NCBI GenBank assembly: GCA_040766745.1
Contig: JAXGPX010000009.1
Location: 1 to 64,000 of the forward strand
DNA from: JAXGPX01 sp040766745
GTDB taxonomy: Bacteria > Bacillota > Sulfobacillia > Fermentithermobacillales > Fermentithermobacillaceae
Direction: 5' to 3'
Length of the DNA stretch: 64,000 nucleotides
Shown: in pieces, positions 1-8,419 of the stretch
Layout: every line of letters starts with the position of its first letter
How positions within the stretch are numbered: the stretch's first letter is position 1
Made by a program: the position numbers and the translations under genes
Notes under the pieces: model-generated
The model's input: the letters and a program-made list of their open reading frames with translations, nothing else
The model's database searches: none
What the model was told of the DNA's origin: nothing

Positions 1-1
1 C

Positions 2-958
2 TGGGATCCTTTCTCCGGCGAGCTTTTTGATCCCTATGGGGGATTGAATGATCTTAGGCACCGGACCCTCACTTGTGTAGGTGAGCCCCTGGTTCGATTC
101 CAGGAAGATCCGTTGCGTATACTCAGGGCAGTGAGGTTCAAGAATACCCTTGGGTTCAATCTTGAACCCGGAGTAGTCCAGGCAATTTCGGAGTCAAAGG
201 GCCTTTTGGGCCAACTCTCAGGCGAGAGAATCTTCATGGAGCTAAGGCAATTGCTGCTGTCACCTTCTGTCTACAGAGGAATTATTGATTTGTATGACTA
301 TGGCCTAAGTTCTATTGTGTTGCCTGAAATAGCCAGGGCACCTGAGGCCATTGCAAAGGCGCTTTCCTTTTGCAGCCCCGAGTTGACTTCCAGGCTGGCA
401 GTATTGCTTGGAGTGAGATGTGTTGGGCTGCCAGGCTGCGAGGATATGGAGGAACTCAAGGCCCGGTTTAACCTACCTGCAGCCATGTTCCAGGATGTTA
501 AGTGGCTTGCACTCAACTGTTCACCTGAAGTCATTTTGAACAAAGACACCCTGCCCGGAGCATGGCAGAGGTTGTGGAAGGACGAACCTGAATTTTGGGG
601 CGATCCGGGATACATAATCAGACGGATAGTTTATCATTGGGGTGCCAAGCAGCTAGAGCGGCTCCTTGATGTAAAGCAAGCCATATGGCGCGGAATGGGG
701 AACACAGGGGTTCCCAGAGGTTGTTTGTTCCTGGCTTCAGGAATATGGATTTCTGAGCGCAATTGGCCACTGGATTTCCAGGACTTTAGAGTTGCTCTGG
801 GCGGAGATGATATAATGGAGCTCCTGGACATAAAAGAAGGCCATGCTGTTGGGCAAGCTCTAGAGTACCTAGAAGAAATGGCCTTACGATTTCCTGATAT
901 GAACGATAAAGAATCTCTTTCGAAAATCTTGTTGGAATGGTGGAACAGAGACCGGTGA
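2..958 (+). CDS. cca: CCA tRNA nucleotidyltransferase (5' truncated)
   Basis: The reading frame is open from base 2, so the N-terminus lies outside the window. The visible part begins with DPFSGELFDPYGG and continues with FQEDPLRILRAVRF, matching the motif that follows the catalytic head of class II CCA-adding enzymes and poly(A) polymerases. The family adds or repairs the 3'-CCA of tRNA in the cytoplasm. The GS...DxD catalytic head is off the edge. The remaining roughly 260 residues are the helical body and tail. I cannot separate a CCA-adding enzyme from an A-adding or poly(A) homologue without the head. The stop lies inside the next gene, which starts 22 bases earlier, so the two are probably translated together. 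Confidence 0.85.
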   Translation, partial: WDPFSGELFDPYGGLNDLRHRTLTCVGEPLVRFQEDPLRILRAVRFKNTLGFNLEPGVVQAISESKGLLGQLSGERIFMELRQLLLSPSVYRGIIDLYDYGLSSIVLPEIARAPEAIAKALSFCSPELTSRLAVLLGVRCVGLPGCEDMEELKARFNLPAAMFQDVKWLALNCSPEVILNKDTLPGAWQRLWKDEPEFWGDPGYIIRRIVYHWGAKQLERLLDVKQAIWRGMGNTGVPRGCLFLASGIWISERNWPLDFQDFRVALGGDDIMELLDIKEGHAVGQALEYLEEMALRFPDMNDKESLSKILLEWWNRDR

Positions 959-1488
959 AACAAAAAGGAGCACGAAGACTTACCCAGACTGCAATAATGG
1001 TAGCCCTTGCCACTGTGCTTCACGTAATAGAGGCCCTTATCCCGGTCCCCTATGTTGTGCCAGGCGCAAAGCTAGGCCTGGCTAATATTGTTGCTTTGTA
1101 CGCTGTGATGACAATGGGTATCGGACAGTCTATGGCAATCAGCTTCTTGCGGACTTTGCTTGGAAGTTTGCTTTCAGGTACCTTCTTGAACACAGGGTAC
1201 TACTTGAGCACAGCCGGAGCCCTTTCATCTACCCTTGTGATGTACGGATTTAGCAGGGTATTCAGAGGACACTTGTCTATAGTAGGGGTTAGCGTAGCCG
1301 GTGCCGTTACCCACAATGTAGCCCAGCTTTTAGTTGCTAGTCTGCTTCTCAGGCAGATCGGGATCATGTTCTACTTGCCGTATCTGCTCTTTTTTTCGAT
1401 ACCCACAGGTATTTTCGTTGGATTATTGGCAGGAAGAATTGTTTCGTTTACAGAAAGGACTATTGAAAACCACAGGAGGAGGTGCTAA
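937..1488 (+). CDS. Gx transporter family membrane protein (heptaprenyl diphosphate synthase component I-like)
   Basis: A 183-residue hydrophobic protein with about five predicted membrane segments. It resembles the family annotated as heptaprenyl diphosphate synthase component I or Gx transporter: VPGAKLGLANIVALYAV, then SFLRTLLGSLLSGTF and a GAVTHNVAQL segment. The old enzyme name is probably misleading, because the family looks like a small substrate-binding membrane component of the ECF type and is often found with flavin or extracellular electron-transfer genes. The ATG at 937 overlaps the end of the cca-like gene by 22 bases. The stop sits 1 base before the rex start, so this is a tight operon. 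The substrate is unknown. Confidence 0.8.
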   Translation: MVEQRPVKQKGARRLTQTAIMVALATVLHVIEALIPVPYVVPGAKLGLANIVALYAVMTMGIGQSMAISFLRTLLGSLLSGTFLNTGYYLSTAGALSSTLVMYGFSRVFRGHLSIVGVSVAGAVTHNVAQLLVASLLLRQIGIMFYLPYLLFFSIPTGIFVGLLAGRIVSFTERTIENHRRRC

Positions 1489-1489
1489 C

Positions 1490-2122
1490 TTGATCAAAAA
1501 CAAGATCCCTGATGTTGTTATCCGGAGGCTCGTAGCATACTTGCGTATCTTAACGGATCGGGGAGCAGGGTCCAATGACTACATTTCTTCTGCTGAGATC
1601 GGAGATCTTGTGGCAGTCAACAGCGCTCAGGTACGGAAAGACCTTGCATTGTTCGGTGAATTTGGAAAGCAGGGCGTGGGATATCCGGTTGCCCAGCTGC
1701 GAGAGGAGATAATATCTATCCTGGGAGCAGACAGGGAAATGTCCGTTGCTGTTTTTGGTGTAGGTGAGCTGGGAACGGCCATTGTCAGGTACCTTACTGC
1801 CAGGCGAAAAACAACTCCCGATTACCGGTTTGTAGTTAAAGCCCTCTATGATATTGACGAAAAAAAGATAGGAACTAAAGTGGAAGGGATTCCCATACAG
1901 CACGTCAATGAACTGAGCGTTGACCCAGGAGAACAAGATATTGGAATAGGCATAATAACGGTTCCGGCATCAAGTGCTCAAGAAGTAGCAAATAAAGCAG
2001 TGTCCAAAGGAATCAAGGGTTTCTTGAACTTTGCCCCAATACGCATAAAAGTTCCCAACGGTGTTCGAGTCCAGAACAGCGATGTTACATCAGATCTGCA
2101 GGAACTGGCATTTTACCTCTAG
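1490..2122 (+). CDS. rex: Redox-sensing transcriptional repressor Rex
   Basis: Rex senses the NADH/NAD+ ratio and represses fermentative and respiratory genes when NADH is low. An N-terminal winged helix (residues about 1-75; the pattern SAEIGDLVAVNSAQVRKDL is typical) is followed by a Rossmann fold with the GVGELG dinucleotide loop near residue 90. I place the start at TTG 1490 because a strong AGGAGG lies at 1474-1479 and the result is 210 residues, the usual Rex length. An open extension to 1334 inside the upstream gene is not Rex-like. The next gene is 267 bases away. I saw no convincing Rex operator (TTGTGAA-type palindrome) in that gap. Confidence 0.95.
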   Translation: MIKNKIPDVVIRRLVAYLRILTDRGAGSNDYISSAEIGDLVAVNSAQVRKDLALFGEFGKQGVGYPVAQLREEIISILGADREMSVAVFGVGELGTAIVRYLTARRKTTPDYRFVVKALYDIDEKKIGTKVEGIPIQHVNELSVDPGEQDIGIGIITVPASSAQEVANKAVSKGIKGFLNFAPIRIKVPNGVRVQNSDVTSDLQELAFYL

Positions 2123-2131
2123 ACTGTCCTC

Positions 2132-2202
2132 GCGGTTGGCACGGAAATATGCTCCAACCGCAACCTTGCCTGGAGCAAAATTGGATCTTATTCAAGGTCC
2201 AA
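2132..2202 (+). promoter_or_regulatory. Overlapping hairpins between rex and the decarboxylase operon
   Basis: Inverted repeats seen directly: GCGGTTGG at 2132-2139 with CCAACCGC at 2154-2161; GCTCCA at 2151-2156 with TGGAGC at 2171-2176; TTGGA at 2181-2185 with TCCAA at 2198-2202. The first two share bases and cannot form together. No clear T-tract follows, so this could be a weak rex terminator, an attenuator or a leader structure for the operon starting at 2390. Confidence 0.35.
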
Positions 2203-2389
2203 AGTAAGGTGCTTTTAGGGCATAACAGGGTTATGGGACGGGCCGGTTCCACACGGCGGATCTTGTCCATTATCCCTTTCACCTTTCGGTTCTTTGTGTT
2301 ATGCTATCGGTGGTTTGATGTAAGCTAACGGCATAATATTGGCTGGTCCAAAATGTAAACCTTTGTATTCCTCTTGGAGGTGAAACCGG

Positions 2390-3955
2390 TTGTCAGATTC
2401 CTTGTTGCAGTTCGAAGAAAAACTCAAGGAACTAAGAAATCGCCGGGAAAAAGTTCAGCAAGGTGGCGGCAGCGCCAGAATTGACAGGCAGCATAAAGCT
2501 GGCAAGATGACTGCCAGAGAGCGAATCGCTGCCTTCTTTGATCCTGGCACGTTTGTGGAGACTGATACCTTTGTGACTCACAGGGCAACAGCATTTGGTA
2601 TGGGTGACGTAGAGGCACCGGGAGAAGGAGTGGTTACAGGGTATGGCCTGGTTGATGGACGGGCAGTATGCGTATCAGCCCAGGACTTTACTGTAATCGG
2701 TGGCTCGCTAGGCGAGATGCATGCAGAAAAGATATCCAAGTGCATGGATCTTGCAGCCAAAGTAGGAATTCCGTTTGTGTCTTTGAATGACTCAGGCGGT
2801 GCCCGTATACAGGAGGGAGTAGACGCCCTCAAAGGCTACGGGAACATTTTCTACCGTAACGTAAAGTATTCAGGCGTAATTCCCCAAATCTCAGTAATTC
2901 TAGGCCCATGTGCAGGGGGAGCAGTGTACTCTCCTGCCCTTACCGACTTTGTTTTCATGGTTGAAGGCATATCTAACATGTTTATTACAGGCCCTCAGGT
3001 AATCAAAGCTGTAACAGGTGAGGAAGTGTCAGCTGAGCAATTGGGCGGTGCACTTGTTCATAACCAGGTGAGCGGTGTGGCTCAGTTTATGGCTCCTGAC
3101 GAGACTACGTGTTTTGAAATGATCCGTTCTTTGTTGTCTTACCTTCCTGCCAACAACCAGGAAGATCCGCTTTACGTAGACTCAGGTGACGATCCTGGAA
3201 GATGTGACCCTGGATTGCGTGAAGTTGTCCCTGTTGACCCCAACAAGGGTTACAGCATGTACGACGTAATTTACCCAATGGTTGACGACGGCATTTTCTT
3301 TGAGGTTGCAAGAGACTTTGCCAAGAACATGATTACAGGATTCGCCAGGTTAGGCGGCAGAGCTGTTGGCATTATCTCGTCGCAGCCTGCTGTTAAGGCA
3401 GGATGCCTGGATATTGATGCTTCTGACAAGGCATCAAGATTCATCAGGTTCTGCGATGCGTTCAACATTCCCCTTGTGACTTTGGTTGACGTACCGGGCT
3501 ACTTGCCAGGCGTTGATCAAGAATACGGCGGAATCATAAGGCATGGAGCCAAACTTCTGTATTCCTATTCCGAAGCCTCGGTTCCTAAGATAACAGTAAT
3601 CACCCGTAAGGCATACGGCGGCGCATATATTGCCATGTGCTCCAGGCACCTTGGAGCCGATATGGTTTTCGCATTTCCCCATGCTGAAATTGCTGTTATG
3701 GGGCCTGACGGAGCCGCCAATGTTGTGTTCAGGAAAGAAATCGGCGCAGCTGAAGATCCTGCTGCAAAACGCAAAGAGAAGATTCAGGAGTTCAGAGATG
3801 TATTTGCCAATCCATATGTGGCGGCAAGCCGAGGTTATATCGACGATGTAATCGATCCGCAAGAGCTTCGGCCAAGAGTTATTGGTGCTCTTGAGCTTAC
3901 ATCGACGAAAATGGTTGAGAGTTCGCCTAAGAAGCATGGAAACATACCTCTGTAG
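2390..3955 (+). CDS. mmdA: Acyl-CoA carboxyltransferase, methylmalonyl-CoA decarboxylase alpha subunit type
   Basis: This 521-residue protein has the two-lobed crotonase-like carboxyltransferase fold of the propionyl-CoA carboxylase beta and MmdA family. It transfers CO2 between (S)-methylmalonyl-CoA and biotin on a carrier protein. Family signatures include RERIAAFFDPGTF, the oxyanion-hole region LNDSGGARIQEGV, GGAVYSPALTDF, and in the second half VDVPGYLPG, RKAYGGAY and MGPDGAANVVF. The TTG start at 2390 follows TTGGAGGTGA. Co-transcription with an OadG-like protein, a biotin carrier and a sodium-pump beta subunit favours the Na+-exporting decarboxylase over an ATP-driven carboxylase. No biotin carboxylase is present here. 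Confidence 0.93.
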   Translation: MSDSLLQFEEKLKELRNRREKVQQGGGSARIDRQHKAGKMTARERIAAFFDPGTFVETDTFVTHRATAFGMGDVEAPGEGVVTGYGLVDGRAVCVSAQDFTVIGGSLGEMHAEKISKCMDLAAKVGIPFVSLNDSGGARIQEGVDALKGYGNIFYRNVKYSGVIPQISVILGPCAGGAVYSPALTDFVFMVEGISNMFITGPQVIKAVTGEEVSAEQLGGALVHNQVSGVAQFMAPDETTCFEMIRSLLSYLPANNQEDPLYVDSGDDPGRCDPGLREVVPVDPNKGYSMYDVIYPMVDDGIFFEVARDFAKNMITGFARLGGRAVGIISSQPAVKAGCLDIDASDKASRFIRFCDAFNIPLVTLVDVPGYLPGVDQEYGGIIRHGAKLLYSYSEASVPKITVITRKAYGGAYIAMCSRHLGADMVFAFPHAEIAVMGPDGAANVVFRKEIGAAEDPAAKRKEKIQEFRDVFANPYVAASRGYIDDVIDPQELRPRVIGALELTSTKMVESSPKKHGNIPL

Positions 3956-4007
3956 GCATTTTTATCTGAGGAATACATGCCGTTTTCCGGCGTGTGGAGG
4001 GATGTAG

Positions 4008-4382
4008 ATGATACCCGATACGTTTTCCGGCGGCTTGATTCTAAGCCTGGTAAACATGATAGTTGTTTTTGCCGTGCTGGTTATTATCGCGTTTGCGATT
4101 AACCTGATATACAGATTTGTTTCAAAAGCTGAGAAGACAAACGGGAATCAGGCTTCTGAAGCACAGGTTCATAGCGAAGAAGCCCGATTGGCTAGCGGAA
4201 CGGTTTCCAATGAAGATGTTTCAGAGAAGGTGGCTTTTGATTCACTTGATGCCAAGCGTAAAGCTGCCATTACTGCGGCGCTGTGTGTCTATTTGGGCCA
4301 GAGTGCCGTACCTGTGTTTGTAAGAAAAATACCTGATGCCGGCGCATGGGGGAAATCTTCAAGAGCCCTTGCTATCAAGTAG
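4008..4382 (+). CDS. OadG-like small membrane subunit of sodium-pumping decarboxylase
   Basis: A 124-residue protein with a single membrane helix near the N-terminus (residues about 9-37, LILSLVNMIVVFAVLVIIAF), then a charged linker and a short hydrophilic tail. This matches the OadG/MmdD family, which bridges the carboxyltransferase and the membrane beta subunit. The tail contains AAITAALCVYLGQ, a stretch typical of decarboxylase delta subunits. It lies 52 bases after mmdA and before the biotin carrier, the expected order. Sequence identity in this family is low, so the call rests on topology plus context. Confidence 0.8.
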   Translation: MIPDTFSGGLILSLVNMIVVFAVLVIIAFAINLIYRFVSKAEKTNGNQASEAQVHSEEARLASGTVSNEDVSEKVAFDSLDAKRKAAITAALCVYLGQSAVPVFVRKIPDAGAWGKSSRALAIK

Positions 4383-4500
4383 GCACAGAAAAGCGTGTTT
4401 GACTGAAGCCGGAGAAATTCGTACCCGGCTGGCCTGATGCTTGAGCAACTTTGCAGTGGAATCTGATAATCAGGGTTTATTGAGTAAAGGAGGATCAGAC

Positions 4501-4920
4501 GTGCGACGATTTAGGGTAAGAGTCGATGACGAAGTGTTTGAAGTAGAAGTAGAAGAAGTGGGGCAGGGTGTAAGCAGGGAGCCCGCAGTGTCCGCTCCTA
4601 GGCCCAGTGCTCCTGCTCCGGTGAATATTCCTGCCAAGAAAGCAACTCCGGTTAATCCTACTCCACCGAGTCCCGCCCCTTCAGCTAAGTCTGCTGCCGG
4701 CGGCGCAGGTGCTGTTACAGCACCCATTCCCGGAGTGGTGAATGAGATTAAGGTCTCAGCAGGGAAGAGCGTGAAAAAGGGCGAGGTATTGCTCCTTCTT
4801 GAGGCTATGAAAATGCAGAACGAAATCCTTGCGCCGTATGATGCCACAGTGGCGGAAATTTGCGTGAGTCAAGGAGCATCAGTCCAGACGGGAGACGTCC
4901 TTGTTAAGCTTGACAAATAG
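4501..4920 (+). CDS. mmdC: Biotin carboxyl carrier subunit of methylmalonyl-CoA decarboxylase
   Basis: A 139-residue biotin carrier. It has a short N-terminal beta segment (RRFRVRVDDEVFEVEV), a Pro/Ala-rich flexible linker (residues about 30-70) and a C-terminal biotinyl domain ending in LEAMKMQNEILAP, with the biotinylated Lys at about residue 104. The biotin arm carries CO2 from the carboxyltransferase to the membrane subunit. I chose GTG 4501 because AAAGGAGG lies at 4486-4493; the open frame extends to 4441 without a ribosome site. Confidence 0.93.
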   Translation: MRRFRVRVDDEVFEVEVEEVGQGVSREPAVSAPRPSAPAPVNIPAKKATPVNPTPPSPAPSAKSAAGGAGAVTAPIPGVVNEIKVSAGKSVKKGEVLLLLEAMKMQNEILAPYDATVAEICVSQGASVQTGDVLVKLDK

Positions 4921-4953
4921 GTACCTCAAACCGGAGGAAGGTGTACTCACAGA

Positions 4954-6090
4954 ATGGACCTAGGCACATTGGTTGATAGGCTGTTGCAGACAACAGGTTT
5001 TGTAGGCCTCACATGGGGCAACGTACTAATGCTGTTCATTGGTATATTGCTTTTGTACCTTGCGATATACAAGAAGTTCGAACCTCTTCTTCTGATACCG
5101 ATTGCATTTGGAGCTATTCTGGCGAATTTGCCTAATGCTCCGATTATGAATCCCCCTGAAGGCGGCATGCCAGGAGGATTGCTTTACTATATAAATTTCG
5201 GGGTGGAAAAAGAAATATTCCCGCCCCTTATATTTCTCGGTGTTGGGGCCATGACAGACTTTGGGCCTCTGCTTGCTAATCCTTCGACTGTTTTGCTTGG
5301 AGCAGCCTCTCAGGTTGGCGTATTTCTGGCAATGCTCCTAGCAAAGGCCACGGGATTTACCCTTAAGCAGGCTGCAGCTATAGGAATTATTGGCGGCGCT
5401 GACGGGCCTACGGCAATTTATACGGCTATGAAGCTTGCCCCCGAACTTGTAGGGCCAATTGCTGTTGCAGCGTACACGTATATGTCACTGGTTCCTTTTA
5501 TTCAGCCTCCAATCATGAAGGCTCTTACAACCAAGAAAGAGCGCAGTACCGTCATGGGCCAGTTAAGGGAGGTTTCCAGGACTGAGAAGATTGTGTTCCC
5601 GATTGTAGTTTCAATTCTGGTCAGCCTGCTTCTTCCTTCGATTGCTCCCCTGATTGGCATGCTTATGTTAGGCAATCTTTTCAGGGAATGTGGAGTAGTA
5701 GACAGGCTGTCTAAGACCGCCCAAAACGAGCTTATGAACATTATAGTGATCTTCCTGGCAACGTCTGTTGGGGCAACCATGAGTGCCGAGACGTTCTTGA
5801 CCTTGGAAACCGTCAAGATCATCGGCCTTGGAATATTCGCGTTTGCCGGTGGTACGGCAGGCGGGTTGCTGCTGGGTAAACTCATGTATGTTTTGAGCGG
5901 CGGGAAAGTGAACCCTCTAATCGGGTCTGCAGGTGTGTCAGCTGTGCCTATGGCTGCAAGGGTCACTCAGACAGTGGGCCAGCAGGAGAACCCCAATAAC
6001 TTCCTGTTAATGCACGCAATGGGGCCTAACGTTGCCGGAGTCATTGGAACAGCAGTGGCAGCAGGAGTCATGTTATCACTGCTTATGTAA
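4954..6090 (+). CDS. mmdB: Sodium ion-translocating decarboxylase beta subunit
   Basis: A 378-residue polytopic membrane protein of the OadB/MmdB/GcdB family. It decarboxylates carboxybiotin and exports Na+, conserving energy as a sodium gradient. Typical stretches are GVGAMTDFGPLLANP, GIIGGADGPTAIYTA (the aspartate in GGADGP belongs to the conserved Na+/H+ site region), and MHAMGPNVAGVIG near the end. Length matches the family. It is the fourth gene of the operon, after the soluble subunits. Confidence 0.95.
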   Translation: MDLGTLVDRLLQTTGFVGLTWGNVLMLFIGILLLYLAIYKKFEPLLLIPIAFGAILANLPNAPIMNPPEGGMPGGLLYYINFGVEKEIFPPLIFLGVGAMTDFGPLLANPSTVLLGAASQVGVFLAMLLAKATGFTLKQAAAIGIIGGADGPTAIYTAMKLAPELVGPIAVAAYTYMSLVPFIQPPIMKALTTKKERSTVMGQLREVSRTEKIVFPIVVSILVSLLLPSIAPLIGMLMLGNLFRECGVVDRLSKTAQNELMNIIVIFLATSVGATMSAETFLTLETVKIIGLGIFAFAGGTAGGLLLGKLMYVLSGGKVNPLIGSAGVSAVPMAARVTQTVGQQENPNNFLLMHAMGPNVAGVIGTAVAAGVMLSLLM

Positions 6091-6122
6091 GGAATTGAGC
6101 GAAATCACCAGGTTAACTCAAG

Positions 6123-6158
6123 CGAACATGGGAACTTGTACCCGGGCTCCCATGTTCG
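6123..6158 (+). terminator. Hairpin after mmdB
   Basis: A perfect 11-bp inverted repeat: CGAACATGGGA at 6123-6133 and TCCCATGTTCG at 6148-6158, with a 14-base loop. Only a short TTTGG follows, so it may be a weak terminator or an RNA-stability element separating the decarboxylase genes from the B12 gene. Confidence 0.5.
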
Positions 6159-6216
6159 TTTGGCTGAATTTGGAGTATGAGTTAGATGAAACATATAAGT
6201 TGGAGGAGGGCAACAG

Positions 6217-6621
6217 ATGGATAGGAAAATCCGAGTTCTTGTAGGGAAACCAGGCCTTGACGGCCATGACCGCGGAGCGAAAGTTATTGCCAGGGCTTAT
6301 AGAGATGCAGGTATGGAGGTTATCTACAGCGGTTTGCACCGTACCCCTGAAGAACTGGCCAGGATGGCAGTGGAAGAAGACGTTGATGTGGTAGCCTGCT
6401 CAATTCTTTCGGGAGCCCACGCAACTTTGCTTCCAAGGGTAGTTGACTGCTTAAAAAAGGAAAAAGACAGTAATAAGCTGGACGTCCTCGTACTTGCAGG
6501 CGGCATCATTCCCAATGAAGATGTCGGGTTTTTGACTGAAAATGGCGTAGATGCAGTATTCGGCCCGGGAACCAGCACCCAGGATATTGTGGAATATACC
6601 AGGGCTAATCTCAAAAGATAG
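6217..6621 (+). CDS. Methylmalonyl-CoA mutase small (B12-binding) subunit
   Basis: A 134-residue stand-alone cobalamin-binding domain. It carries the base-off/His-on motif DGHDRG (D15-x-H17-x-x-G20), with H17 as the cobalt ligand, followed by SILSGAH and LAGGIIPNED, as in the C-terminal domain of methylmalonyl-CoA mutase. With a separate catalytic subunit it would interconvert succinyl-CoA and (R)-methylmalonyl-CoA. ATG 6217 follows TTGGAGGAGGGCAAC. No large subunit lies in the window. MeaB directly downstream supports the mutase role over other B12-dependent mutases. Confidence 0.9.
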   Translation: MDRKIRVLVGKPGLDGHDRGAKVIARAYRDAGMEVIYSGLHRTPEELARMAVEEDVDVVACSILSGAHATLLPRVVDCLKKEKDSNKLDVLVLAGGIIPNEDVGFLTENGVDAVFGPGTSTQDIVEYTRANLKR

Positions 6622-6649
6622 GTTTCATACCACACCGGGATAGGCCGCA

Positions 6650-7687
6650 GTGGCTAAGAGTGCCTCAGGCTTAGATCCGGGCAGGATGGTGTTATATTTG
6701 GGAGAACCGGCTAAGAAAGTAGATGCAGAAAAGATCATCAAGGGCTTGCTCAGCAAAAGAAGGGCTGACCTTGCCAGGGCAATTACCCTGGTTGAGGACA
6801 ACTCTGAATATGCAAATGACATACTAAGAGAAGCTTTCAAGCACAGGGGCCATGGTAGGATCATTGGAATAACAGGTTCACCTGGAGTCGGCAAGTCAAC
6901 TCTGGTTGACAGCCTGATTTCAACTATACGGGGCCAAGGGCACTCTGTAGGAATCATTGCAGTAGACCCGTCGTCCCCGTTTACAGGCGGTGCCATATTG
7001 GGGGACAGGGTTAGGATGCGTTCACGTACCACTGACGATGGCGTATTCTTCCGCAGTTTGGCTTCAAGGGGCCACCTTGGAGGCCTCTCAAGGCACACAG
7101 GTGAAATCGTAACTGTCATGGATGCTTTCGGCTTTGACTACATTTTGATTGAGACTGTAGGTACAGGCCAATCTGAAGTGGATATTATGAGATATGCCCA
7201 TTCTGTCCTCGTGGTCCTGGCTCCGGGCTTGGGTGACGATATTCAGGCAATAAAAGCAGGGATCCTGGAAATAGGGGATATCTTCTGTGTAAACAAATCC
7301 GATCATCCTGACGCCGATAGGGCTGTATCTGTTCTCGAAGCCATGCTTGAGCTCAATCGTGATTGGAAATGGAGGCCACCGGTAGTCAAGACTGTTGCAG
7401 CTCAGGGAACCGGCATAGACGGCCTCTTTGCCCAAATCAAGCAGCACCAGGAGTTCCTTGAAGCGAACAACTTGATTGATGAACGGGTTTCAAGAAGCTA
7501 CCTGGCTTCGCTTGAGGAAAACATTAAGCGCGAGACTGTTGATAGGATTCTGAAAGCAGCAGAATTTGATGGAACCCTGGATCAGGCCATGAAAGATCTG
7601 CTTGAAGGAAAGTCTGATCCTGTTGTTTCTGCAAGGCTGCTTACAGAGAAGCATTTGTGCCCGAAATACAGCACGGAACCGACATAG
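6650..7687 (+). CDS. meaB: Methylmalonyl-CoA mutase-associated GTPase MeaB
   Basis: A 345-residue G3E-family P-loop GTPase that protects and reloads the B12 cofactor of methylmalonyl-CoA mutase. Visible motifs are Walker A GSPGVGKST (residues 76-84), VDPSSPFTGGAILGDR, RSLASRGHLGG, the Walker B-like ETVGTGQSE and the guanine motif NKSD. These distinguish MeaB from HypB and UreG. The GTG start at 6650 has only a weak ribosome site. It lies 28 bases after the B12 subunit gene, and a strong hairpin follows the stop. Confidence 0.93.
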   Translation: MAKSASGLDPGRMVLYLGEPAKKVDAEKIIKGLLSKRRADLARAITLVEDNSEYANDILREAFKHRGHGRIIGITGSPGVGKSTLVDSLISTIRGQGHSVGIIAVDPSSPFTGGAILGDRVRMRSRTTDDGVFFRSLASRGHLGGLSRHTGEIVTVMDAFGFDYILIETVGTGQSEVDIMRYAHSVLVVLAPGLGDDIQAIKAGILEIGDIFCVNKSDHPDADRAVSVLEAMLELNRDWKWRPPVVKTVAAQGTGIDGLFAQIKQHQEFLEANNLIDERVSRSYLASLEENIKRETVDRILKAAEFDGTLDQAMKDLLEGKSDPVVSARLLTEKHLCPKYSTEPT

Positions 7688-7751
7688 CGCCGGATGGGGC
7701 CACAGGTTCAAAACCTGCTGGTTGAGGGCGAATATTAGGATAACGATATTA

Positions 7752-7793
7752 GGCCGGGAAGAGGCAGAATGAGGGTTGGCTCTCTTCCCGGCC
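7752..7793 (+). terminator. Terminator-like hairpin after meaB
   Basis: GGCCGGGAAGAG at 7752-7763 pairs perfectly with CTCTTCCCGGCC at 7782-7793 (12 bp, 18-base loop). ATATTTAATTTT follows. It probably ends the methylmalonyl operon. Confidence 0.7.
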
Positions 7794-7861
7794 ATATTTA
7801 ATTTTGATGGTTTGATAAGAATCCTTGACTCTTCGGGATATAATTGTTATTGATAGTAATT

Positions 7862-7892
7862 AAGAAACCTGTTTAGTTTTCAGAGGTTTCTT
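7862..7892 (+). promoter_or_regulatory. Hairpin just upstream of hspR ribosome site
   Basis: AAGAAACCT at 7862-7870 is the exact reverse complement of AGGTTTCTT at 7884-7892. It ends 5 bases before the AAGGAG ribosome site of the next gene, so it could affect translation or be an operator. I found no HspR HAIR site (CTTGAGT-N7-ACTCAAG) here. Confidence 0.4.
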
Positions 7893-7910
7893 GCGTAAGG
7901 AGATGATTGC

Positions 7911-8291
7911 GTGGCTTACTTTCACGGGCCAAACGACCCGGTCTACACTATAGGCGTCGCTGCGCGTCTTCTCAGCGTAACTCCGCAGTTCCTTCGACAG
8001 ATCGAAAACGAGGGGTTGATATCACCGGCTCGAACTGATTCCAATATCCGCCTGTATTCTGACAGTGATCTTAGGCTTTTGGCACGCATTATATACCTTT
8101 GGCGGCATTGTGGAATTAACCCTCAAGGGATTCGAGTGATCATAGCAATGGAGGAGGGGGATTCGAAGGAAGGTAGCTATCATCAGCGCCGCCGGTTACA
8201 AGATTCTACTGCCAAAGATGAAAACCAGGGCGGCGTAGGAAAGGCTGACAGCCGTGATGAAAGAGGCGGCCTGGTGAAGGAGACTCGCTGA
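7911..8291 (+). CDS. hspR: MerR/HspR-type heat-shock repressor
   Basis: A 126-residue MerR-family DNA-binding protein. The N-terminal winged helix (VYTIGVAARLLSVTPQFLRQIENEGLISPART...IRLYSDSDLRLL) matches HspR, which represses dnaK operons and uses DnaK as co-repressor. The C-terminal third is polar and low in complexity (GDSKEGSYHQRRR onward). GTG 7911 follows AAGGAGATGATTGC. The position directly upstream of dnaK-grpE supports HspR over other MerR members. The dnaK start is 128 bases downstream, so the genes may share a transcript. Confidence 0.85.
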   Translation: MAYFHGPNDPVYTIGVAARLLSVTPQFLRQIENEGLISPARTDSNIRLYSDSDLRLLARIIYLWRHCGINPQGIRVIIAMEEGDSKEGSYHQRRRLQDSTAKDENQGGVGKADSRDERGGLVKETR

Positions 8292-8419
8292 CCAAGGGCG
8301 TAACTTCGTTGGCGCAGTAAGGACGGCACAGCACTGAATCTCATTTCTCAAGATTACAACGTTTCAGATTGTATTCACTTAGGACAGTGGCAATTGCAAA
8401 TGATGTGGAGGTGGATTTT

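Noticed and set aside
1334..1489. Longer Rex starting inside the Gx gene
   Set aside because: The 52 extra residues are the upstream gene read in another frame; TTG 1490 has an AGGAGG site and gives the normal length.
7820..7905. HAIR operator for HspR
   Set aside because: CCTTGACTC resembles one half-site, but the matching ACTCAAG half is absent at the required spacing.
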